Assembly (NCBI RefSeq): GCF_003590095.1
Contig: NC_039478.1
Coordinates: 1,240,001-1,304,000 of the forward strand
DNA length: 64,000 nt
Source of the DNA: Trichoplusia ni
Lineage: Eukaryota; Arthropoda; Insecta; Lepidoptera; Noctuidae
Direction of reading: 5' to 3'
The translations under genes were made by a program, and so were the position numbers. Under the pieces are notes generated by a model. The model worked only from the letters and a program-made list of their open reading frames with translations, had not been told where the DNA came from and did not search any database. The first letter of the stretch is position 1. Each line of letters opens with the position of its first letter. Shown here piece after piece: positions 44,201-56,200 of this stretch.

Positions 44201-47200
44201 TTCTGATGTATAAGCTATATTGTGGTAGAGTTTCATTCAAATCCATTCAGTAGTTTTTACGTGAAAGAGTAACAAACATCCATACTTACAAACTTTCGCC
44301 TTTATAATAGTAGTAGGATAGTTTTCAAGCAAAGAACAACGATGGACTTAGTCCTATTATACCTATGTACGATTTTATGCTTAAGTTGCGTCATAAAAGT
44401 AATTGCAAATATTAAGTACAATTTCATTAACTGTTATAGATTTGACATTTTGACTCATATTTGTAAGTGCTCCTGGGAAAATGATTAAGGATTTTGGCAT
44501 TCTCCTTTCTTAATTAAATTGATGGTAACTATTATCTAATAGTTTCTTAACATTAAAGATTAACTTCACTTCTCATTTTTGAATAATTTCTACAGTATTT
44601 GTAAAATTTAATTTACTTTTGCAGGATAGTTTATTCTGGAATGTTTTATTTCACAAAGTTGTATGTTGCTTCATCTTTCTCCATTTTAAAATGCATAAAC
44701 AATTGAAAATCATATTCGAAACACTTTCGATTTAAAAATGTCGTTTAGATTTCACACTATACATTGTCAAATATTGTATCTACTTAAAATGCAAGAAATT
44801 AATTAACGACATACTAATGGAAAAAATATGAGCAATGAAATACGAACAGTTTTTTCAATACAAATAAAAAAATCTATTCAAGCTTCTAAAGTCGATATAA
44901 AACCTATAACATACTACACGTTACATTAACATTATTGAGAGAACATCCTTGAGAACCAGTCTGACTGCTATGACATTAATATTTCAATATTATACGGCTA
45001 CGAAAGTAAATTTAGTGCCGAGATACAGAATGACAGCTCAAAGGAAGAAAATAAAGTAACGGTATTTGCAGCTCAAATTAAAAATCGAATGGTGATCGAT
45101 TACGTAACTATATATTTGAAAAAAGAAATAATATCTGTTTATGTTATTCGAGTTCAGTCATAACGTTTGATATCGATTGAATGTTCTTCACGCATATTAT
45201 CAATGTAATAAAAATCGATTAAATCAGGTTCGTATTTTTACTAATAAGGAAGCTGTTACAAGGACAAGTTGAGTGGCACTGGGCAAGCACTAACAATTAA
45301 TACTTTGCAATCGTATTGTGTTTAGAACGCTTTTTTTAATGAAGTTCTCAATCCCATTACAATTTATAAGCAAGTGTTTTAACCCAGAGACAGGAACCCG
45401 GTCCAATAGAAACGAAATAATTTATAAATGTATTTTTTGTTAATATTCACGCGATGTATTTAATTTTACTAGTAGTTAATGAATTTTTGTCTTTATTATT
45501 TGAAAACGGTGTACACCTATGTATTAATCGGGAGCTTTCGACTATTTCGGACCCAACGGAAGTCCTTCATTATAAACTGGGGGCCGACTGTCACGTCTTA
45601 AAGTGAGATGCCACTATACAGCGTGTATTGCGCTGTCACGCTTCCAAGACCATAATATTATTACTGTGGTAGACCCTGTGACGTAGCGGCAGGGTCACGA
45701 GTCGAACTGGCCACCCGATAATTTAGCGTGACTAAAATATTGTTCATCTTTTCATTATTTAAAGTAACTTCGAAAAGGAATACCGTTTTATCACTTGAAG
45801 ACTTTTTGGTTTGAGCCTATCCACTTCATTTAAAAGTTAAACAGTTGTATGATATTATTTGTATCTAATGGATTACGGAACCGGAAAGAAACCGATTTTA
45901 AATAATAACAGGTTAAAGATTTTGTAGGAATTGACAAGCTTTGGGACAAATAATTCCAAGTGATTTAAGTCCTTAATTCGATTGGTTTAGAATTCAATTT
46001 ATTTGTTGAAACAATTAGGAATGTTTGATAATATTTCGGTCAGCTCTCGTTGCGATATTAGTCTCTGTAACTGTACTCTGGCACATGGATACAGTGATGA
46101 CGAAGAAATTGTTGATGTACCTACATGACAACCAACAGAGAGCGGTGACCTTGCTTCCATCGTAAAACAATTCCACGAAATGTGTTTATTAATTCAATTA
46201 TATTGAGTAATAAATAAATTCCATTGAACATTTTTCAATGAAATTGAATTAATTCGATTTTTCTTAAACTGGCAAGATTTTTTTTCTTAAACGCAGCTTG
46301 TATTTGTATACGCTGAATTCGAATTGGTACTTTGCATTGTCTCTCGAAATATGTACGATACACTAGACTAAGATCTGAAGGTAGAACGGAGAACACAAAC
46401 AATAACACTAAGCGGATCTTACCAAGTACGTGAAACACACGTATTTGTGATAAACAAGATTTTAGACGAGGCTTAAGTCATTGAAACGACCTTCCCAGAT
46501 GCATTACGGAAATTATGTAAGTACTAAGAATCTCGGTAACAATGCATGAACAACACTCGAGTTTCTCAAACTGCGTAACACGCTATTTAAATTAAAATTT
46601 TCAGTTTGCTGCAAACGGCTTTCGCTACCTACACAAACTCAACTAAAAAGTCACTTAATAATGACATAACAATGAAATTAAATTAAAAACTTAAATTACT
46701 TCTCCTTAAAGATTACTGCGCAGTAAATCAGGATTCTCATGTTAAATTCATATTGAAATATTGTTTTCCTCGGCATATTTTTTGCTGTGGTTATTAACAT
46801 AAATGATAATCGATGATTTCCATTTTTTCTCGATTTAATCGTTTATCGATACCTGTTTGCTGAACAATGTTGAAAGAATTTAATATTTCAAAATCATAGT
46901 GTAACGTTTTACGGTAACGTTTGCGTAACAATATTATTATGTGATTAAATAAATACATATCTGTAAATCCAATGTACGTGTGTATGCCACTGAACAGCTC
47001 CTAAACGGCTGGACCAATTTGAATGTTTTTAAGCGTTGAGTTAGCTCCCTGGACCGTTCAGATTCACAGAACTAAGGCCGTTGAATCAGCTTATTTAATT
47101 TTTAATTATGTGTTGAACATAGCGTTGTAATTTTATAATTGTGAAATGATTATTTACTTTCCATGAAAACATTTTTACATTCAAACTGCCTTCTCTTGAA

Positions 47201-50200
47201 CAGCCATCTGTTAATTCCAATAATAATTAATATGTATGGCAATTTCTGTCGACATAATAAATGATATATTTCTTATTACCTACATTAAAAAACGAGTAAT
47301 AAACTGTACACAATAAGAACTCTTTGAATAACATTAGTGATCTGCAGTTTATGCCAGAGTCGGTGCTCAAAAGCATCGCATTCGCAAGTTATTGAGAATT
47401 CGAATAAATTAACAAAATTACATGACGTTTACGTGTAAATAGTTATACTAATTAACAGTAAGGACGTACATTTGTATGGTAAATAAAAAATGAGTTTTTA
47501 TATACTTGACATCAAATTTAAGATGGTAATAACTTGCAATAATACCGGGACAGGCTGATTTGACCGAGTGCTTCGGAATGCGCTACCATTTTATTGAACA
47601 TAGATCAAGTAATTTACTTAGTGCTTGAAATCTAATGTGTATTACTTGAAAAAATTACAGTTTGTTCTCTATACGCGCCTGTTATCAAACTAATGAGCTT
47701 TTATTAGATAATAAAAGCAACAACAAAGATATAAATGGTTTATTAATGTTCAGCAAATTTGACGAGAAAAAATTAACTAGCCTTTACCTAAGTGTCCCAT
47801 TGTGTTCTAATAAAATATGAGACAAATCATATTTTATTAGAAGACGAAGACAACATAATCGGGATGAAAACTATCATATATGTTAATCCTGGTTATGAAC
47901 TACCTGTGTACCAAGTTTTGTCCAAATCCGTTCAGTATTTTTTGCATAACAAAGGAACATACAAACTTTCGCTTTTATAATATTAGTAGGTTACCCACCG
48001 AGTATGATAGACAATTAGATTTTCTTTGATTTGCGTCATCAATTTTCCTCAAACAAACACATGCCTAATTCTGTGTTTGTGTATTATTAGCAGTAAGCTT
48101 CACGACCGACATTTGGTCACGGCTGGCCATCATTGGAGGCTAAACTAACAGAATACATGCTTATGTCTTGGAAGTTGTAGTTTACGTAGCAAATTGGAGA
48201 CGGTTATAGAAGAGAAAGATCTAGAATTGATTTTTAAAAATCCCTATCGAAATAACTGACTGGCCTGTTAATCTAGTGGTAAGTGGCCCTGACTGCTATA
48301 GTCGAGGCCGTGGGTTTGATACCCAGGGTAGGTTTAGATACCCATCGGGGCAAAGGTTTATGCCATGAGCATGATCATTTGTTCTGTTCTATTTATTTAT
48401 ATCTATAATGTGCATGTATTTAAAAATATACAAGTATTTCAGAATGAAATGGAAATTGACTAAGAAATAAGAAAATGACTTCAGATTGACTCCTTGTGTA
48501 GAAAATATTAATAGATGCAGTAAATAATTATGAACATTAAATATAATTATAATTGCTGCTATTTCAAATTACTTTGTTTATTAGTTTTACGTTCAACTGG
48601 ATTCTACATAATTGTAGTAACATTATAGGATTAAAAAAAGACCAAATATATCTTCCTTTTTAATCAATAAATATCTCATTTTTTATTTATATCTACTATC
48701 TAACCTAATCACCTAAATATTAGAAAAAAAAAAAACGAAACAGTCAAGGTCATACAAAAAAAAATCTTAAACACAATTTTGATCAATATTAAGAGTATTA
48801 TTCATACTGTGAACACACAGGTCTTTCTTCAAAGAGGTTATGACTATGAGTAAGCTTCGCCGCATACTTCCTCGTATTCATTTTACATACAGTATACACT
48901 GAGCGAACTTAACCATTGTCCTTCGTTCGTATCAACAGTGGTATATACATACATACACATTATACATATGCAGTACATTGTACCTACATCGATGGTTCAT
49001 TCACAGGACTCCATTGAACTGCAGACAGTACATTCGACTTATTACTGTTTATTATCTACTTGTATGTATGCGTTCTATTAATCCATCTAAAGTGAGGTTA
49101 GGAATTTTCGATGTTGATAATTTTCATACAAACATTTCGTGTTTGGAAATACTCGTAACTGGCTTGTTTGAAATGAGCCGATAGCAAAATACGCAGAGAA
49201 TAGACAATCCTAGAATATGACTTGGCATGATGTCCAAACTCAATATAATAGATACTTTTTTGGAAGGATGTATGAAAGGTCTAAAGATTAAAAGGGGAAA
49301 CAATTGTAGACACTGTCGGGAAAACTAGGGGAGAAAATGATTAAAAAAAATTCATTATCTAAAGAAAGTAACTAGCTAGGTACATATATAAATAATTTCA
49401 TTTTTTCACTATCTGTCTCGGTTCACGGAAATGTTGCCATATAAAAGAGTTCAACCGAATTTATATTGTTGAAAAAGCACTTCATAGGAATAAAAAAAAG
49501 TAGACTCTCAGACCTACCTACCCAATAAGCAAATGCGAGTTGAGGATTTAAGATATCAATATGGAATCCAGATCACGATGCTTTCCTTCACCACTTTATC
49601 AGTGGTGTCTCACAATAATTAAGAGAACACATGTATCTTTCAAAACGTCACTTAGGTACTTTGCCTGCGTTCAGATAAAACCTGCAACTCCTGCATATAA
49701 CCGCAAGCCCATCACGACGGACGACAAACATACAAATATTATCCACTTAAGGTACTTTCTAAACATTTCTGCAAGATAAAACAAATTGATTCCCAAACAT
49801 CAATCTGACGTAAAACTGATAGCAATGAAATTTATATGACGACAGTATCTCATAGCATTCGAGTATCAGATTGCCTACTGACATACGATTACCATTTGAA
49901 TTTGTAATAAGAAGCTTAAGGGTCTGTCTTGAGGTCTTGTTAGCTAGTAAATCTTATCAAAGAGCGGGATAACCACGAACTGTAGTTATCATATGAAAGC
50001 TGCTTATTGACTAGATAAATGTTTATACTAGTGAAATCTTCGTTTGTAAGGTACCTTGTATAAATGTATATGTATATTTTATAGAAGAGTTACGATTACG
50101 ACTATCCTACTGAAATTATAAACGCGAAAGTTTGTATGTGTGGATGCTTGTGCCTTTTTCACGCAAAAACCACTGACTGGATTTAGACAAAACTAAATAT

Positions 50201-53200
50201 AGTTTATATCCTGATTTCATGTTCATGATCACTTTTGATTTGTAGCGGCGGCCCGCGGGTAGCAGCTAGTCTAGTCTTATATTAACTTCGTTCTCTTTTT
50301 GGTGAAAAACTAAAAAAAAAAGGTTACCTGGATGCAGTGTCATGTGCTAAAGCCATTTAAATTAAGTTCCAAAATCTTATAAATTCACTGTATTTGTGTG
50401 CTGTAAATAATTGTTTTCACAAATTTTATTTTCACCATACAGTCTATAAAATACACGGCAGTTCTTACTCAATCGGGATGATTAGAACGATTTGGCTTTT
50501 AAACAAGGTATTGCTTCTAAAAGATATAACAACTGACTACTCTTCACTCTGTTACTAGCTAGACATATTTCTAACCATCCTTTGCTCCATTTCTTTTCAG
50601 GCTTTAAAAAGGTTTCTATTTCTTCATAACTAACCCGCTTTTAACGACTGCCACTTCAAAAGGCTGGGGTAAGCTACATTGCTTTAAGCATCCATACTTT
50701 ATTCGACTAGCTTATTGCTCTAGAGGATAGTGGCCTAGACTGCTAAATCAAAGGTCGTGGGTTCGATCCTTACCTAGGTCAAATGTGTGGGATGAACACA
50801 ATCATTTATCACATAAATATATCGTTTTTTTTTAATATATTACCTATTTATAAGTTTCAGACAAGAAATTGTGGTATATTATTTTGTATTAATGTGTATT
50901 AGATCTATTCGAGGTCATTTATGGATAATTATGCAGATTTTCCCATCGCCTAATGCGAAAACCTTGTTATATAGACAGTATCGTCAGTCATGCGGGCACT
51001 GTGCATAAATATTTTGAACGTATATTCCGCGCTTATCTGTTCTTTGTACTAGAAGTGTAACTAGATTTATGTAGGACATGAACTGACAAGTGACTTTCTA
51101 AAGGATAGGCTGAAACTTAGACTAAACAAATGATTCACGCATTTATAGTTTAGAATTCGTAGTTACTAATACAGTGGTCTCTCTTCAAGAAGTGGAGAAT
51201 GATGTTTGGGTTCAAAAATTTTTCAAAAGAATATTTTATAAAATTAATTCCATACCAACAATTTGTCATTATAGCTCAAACAGAAATACATGTTCTGTGA
51301 AATCTTCAACTGTTAAGCTGTCAATGTTTCTGAGATACGTCCTGGGGCGGCGGTTAGAAGACGCCATTTATAAGGATCCGTTTTTAGTCTCTAGGTACGG
51401 TTAACTAAAAATCAGGAGAAACTGTCTTTACTTAAATGGACGCTTTGCGTGTTAGTAGATAAAGGTAAAAAGTTAGTGACAGCATCAGGCAAATGTTCAG
51501 ACCAGAGATTTTACTACCATATCCCTCACTTGACCTCATTTCTATGGCAAAATTTGCTTTTTATGATAGGCAGTAAAAATTTTAATTTAACTGCATCAGT
51601 CTGCAGCGTCCTGTATACATTTAAACAGGGCGGTCGTTAGTTGATCAAAGGATATTGAACGGCCAAAATGGCGCAGCGTGGCGGTACACTAGCATAAAGG
51701 GCAGCTTAAATGGAAACAATATGTAGCAAGATTTTGTAATTGTTCATTAACACAAACTCCACTTTAATACTCTATATAGTAGTAAAAATTCCCTGATTGA
51801 TTAATATTTTTACGTTTAAGTTAATTTTGATGATTTTTTTCTATGTGGAAAACCCATTTTCCATTGGAAAATAGTCTTCCTCATATATTATGTTAAAAGG
51901 AGAGGAGACGTTCCTTGCTCACCATACTTTTGTAAGACAGCTATTTTTGAGAAAGCCAGTAACCTCACATGTCCTCTAAAATAGATACACCTAGAACGTT
52001 TTCTTGAACATTTAATAACGATTTCTCTGCGGATGAGGTTTATACCTTCGACCACATGTCCGGTTCGAGTCGTTTGGCTTTTGCGACTTTCTAAGGATTA
52101 GACATCTTTGTACAACTAAAACTTTATTTGCACACCGTAATATTATATAGGTTGGAGTAACACTTGTACTCAGTCGGCAAGTGTCAAAGGGATGAGAAAT
52201 TAAACTTAATTTAATCTAAGATCTATAGATACTTAAACATAATGTTTGTACATATATTATAGGTAGTATCGGTACCTACTACATAATGATTGCACTTTTA
52301 GATTAGAGATCAAAAGTATAAACAATACTTATCTATCATTAATTATCTCGAAAGCTCCGATAATTATGCAACTTATAATTTCTAAATTACAAGATGAAAA
52401 GGATTTTCTCATTTTTTTTCATGTACTGAAAATTAAATTATCATGTCACACGTCAGGTGTGCTGATTAATTTCGACTTACAAAATAATTTTGGAAATAAC
52501 TAGTATTTGGTGACGTCATTTGTTTCACGAGCTGTGATTCCCCGGTTCCTTGTATATAAAAATGTATATGGATTCATTTTTTTTATTTAAAAACATAGAA
52601 TACATGTAGTTGCCACATAACTGAGAATCACCGGTTTTAAAAATCGTCATAATTACTCGGGAATTAAGATCATTTTAATTAGCACTGTTAAAAAACAGAC
52701 TTGAATATTTAAGTAAGTTTTTTAAGTTAAATGTAATTAGATACAATCTGAAAACTTGGGACTGTCCCACTCAGTCAAGGTTGCGAGCAATCTGTACAAA
52801 ATGTGTCGGTAACTGGGTATTGTTGTGTATGAGAATAAACGAACAAGGTTTAAGCAATACTATTTTAAAAAGATTCAAAATTCTTGTTTTTGAAATCGTG
52901 TATTGAATTTTAATTTGAAAAGTGGGCGTGTTCGTTTTAGAGGAAAATAATCATACAATTTGGAAACATTTTTAGGAACTATGTATTCTTTAGACAAATT
53001 TTAGATCGTTTTCGATCGTTCGTTCGATCGTTTTCGGGTCTAGGAAGAAGGCATCGGGCTTAATGGGTAGACCACAATTCTATATGTTTAAAATTTAGGT
53101 TTTCAATATCAACCAAAGAAACATGTAATGATAATAATGTCAACATACTCGTCGTACCGTCTTCAACTATTATGATATGTCACCCGTCCACATATCGACA

Positions 53201-56200
53201 GTATTAAGCGTAGTTTAGCCATGATTGATCAACTGGTGTATTAGTAGCTTAGAAACGAACTCCTCATGATTAAAAAGGTCACAATCCTAATTATTATAAT
53301 ACATAACAAAGAAGGTTGTCCAGATTTCAGACATAAATCTAGCCCTCTCTTTGTGCGATACCATTATCAGATCAGATATCAACTTGTCAGATCTCTTTGC
53401 CATCCCTTTTGAGAGCTGTCATTGTGTCAGCCTACCGTCTACGTCATTGTCCGATATTATATTGTAATATTCGTATAAAGATGAATCTTGTTTGGATAAA
53501 CCTCTTTGTTTTTATTAGGGTACCGTACCGAAAAAAGATCATATTATTAAGACTCCATTGTCTGTCCGTATCTCACCAGCTGTATTTCAGTCTGTTACTA
53601 GATACTTGACATTTTCACAGATGATGTATAAAACTTCACCATAGTTTATGATTGATCTGCTGAACTGTCGAAATTGCCGCTTAAAAATTATGACTATTAG
53701 AGACACAAAACCATACCTATAAAAGTCGAGGCTGTATGGTCAGAATTGTAATGGACGAATATTTTTTTGCGTTCGCCTATTTGTGGGGAGTCCGACTCCC
53801 GCTTGACCTGTTTTTTCCTACCGCCTGCTTTGTAACTATCATTGTTGCTATGATCATAGCCGTATCATCCATTTACTTGAAACTTAACATGTATTGTCAA
53901 TATGTTCAATGATTTCAATAAATCGACCAAAAGGAAAGTACAAAGAAAACTGACAAACTGCCTTTTCCTGCGTCTCTATACAAAAACAGTGCCTTCGTAT
54001 AATACTAGCAGAGTTCGTGGTTTTACATTAAATTTTGTTCCTAATAGTCCTGAGTTTTTCAGCAGAAAAACAATAAAAAGAGCTTATTTTTCGAGGGATC
54101 TAACTAAATATAAACCAAAGGAATATCTGCTCGTATAAGAAATATTTATTTTCCAATACTTATTGATCATGTTAATTAATAAGACTGAAATAAACTAGTA
54201 ATCTGAAGATATTTGTCTTTAAAGACAAAAGAATCAAAGATGCGGAGATCTGGAAATCCGGAGATCCGAACATCCGGAGCTTTGGTCCGAATCAAGATTT
54301 CTCATAATTGGATAAATTGGCTCTCTTCGATACCATCCAGACGTATGCAGTCAAGCGTTAACTTGCAACAAATATTTACCTTGCAATAACTAAGTACTTT
54401 AATTAAAATTGCACGGATTTCATATCTGTCTTCTTCGATTTGCTGAAGATTTTCAGGGAGGCAGCTTATTTAATTAAATAGTTTCAATGCATTTGGAATT
54501 TGTTCTTTGATTTGATGAAAAATTTGAATTAATAAAATATTAGTAGATACGAACGAAAACTTCTTCAGAAATTGTATTTGGTGCTAAGTAGCTTTTGCAA
54601 GTGGCACTGCCACCTGAATAGCTAACTGTTACTATGGCAAAGGAGCCTATTACTTAGATATTTTTTTGGCATTTAAATTCGGGTGACTTATTTCTTTCAA
54701 ATCCGTTTTCCAAAAAATGGGGAAAACAGGAGAAACAAACACACGTACAAAACATCTTAAAATATACTCGTTTACAATACCTCATCATAATCTATTCATT
54801 GGTGATTGGCTGACAACAAGGTCACAAACCTCGATAATAACTCCCTTACCTCCAATAATATCACAATACTTCATATAAGGTATGTTTGTGTTGATCGGCT
54901 TCCCAATAACTGGGGGTCAACGTGCCTGACAAAACCTTTGTTCAAAAACATTAGTTTGATCACAGACCACTCAGATTTCCACATTTTCAAGCCATAATAA
55001 TTTCAGGGTGGAATTACATAGAGCGGTATTTTTTTAGTTTACATCAAAATCATTCTCGTTTTTCTAGGTAAAAAATAATGAAAATGTTAGTAACGTATGT
55101 TTAGGTTGCCACCGCTGTTATTACACTACCTAGGTAGAGTTTTAGTATTACTCTTTGTCTATCATTAACGTAGGGTAACGAGTACTATTGATCATGCAAC
55201 ACTTTGTGACGTCACAATCTAGAGGCTCAATGTAACTTTACAAAGACCTCTTTCATTGCACGTTCGTTTTTTTGCGTCACTTTAAAAAGCATATAAATGT
55301 TTCCTGAATTTCTATTATTAAAATATAAATTTCAAAGCCATCACCAACTGTTGTTAATATAACAGTGTCTGAAAAGTCACTGTTTTAAAAGCGTTGGTCA
55401 TGTCAACAGGTGGACTGCGTTTGTACAATTGTAATCTTTTTAAAAGTCTCGCTAAAAATGTGCACGCAAGGCATAAAAACAAACATTTTAAATCCATTTC
55501 GGATGGGGTAGATCATATAATCTTATGAAAAATCGATAGCAACTTGCCTTATAATGTGTAATCGAGCACGGGTCATCGTCCACGCATAAATTAATTCCGA
55601 CCCGCAATACATTTAGTTATGACAGGCAAATTTCAGAGAAATTCGTTGCGTTGTTTGGAACTGTTAAGTAAGATATAAATAAATTCAATGAGGAAATAAG
55701 ATGGTTTTAGCTGATTTCTATTGACTTTATTTCTTTTGGTATACAAATGTTTAATATATGACCAAATTATTAGATACATATTGGGTAAATCGTTTATTGC
55801 AAAACTGCCTTTATCAATTAGTCTATGTCATCCTATCATCATTATTCGTTTTTTTGTTCAAATTTAAACTGGAATTAGAACCCAGTTTTAAGTAAAGGTA
55901 TAGATTAGGTTATTTATTAGGTGTATAGGTTAGGCGTCTAGCCCATATGACTATGATAATATTTGGTGTAATAGTGTTATTTTTTTTCAGTCATTTTTTT
56001 GTTACTCTATTCATTGAATTAGTCAGTATCATGTCGCAAAGTAATATCAATTCAGAATCTCATGTGGGTTATGTTATTCGTCATAATTGTATGGGGATAA
56101 TCTTGATTGCTTACAAAATAACAACCTACCTATCTCTATTCCATGTAATAAGTATAAATATCAGACGATGACGTCATTGGGGTAATTATAATTGATGACG

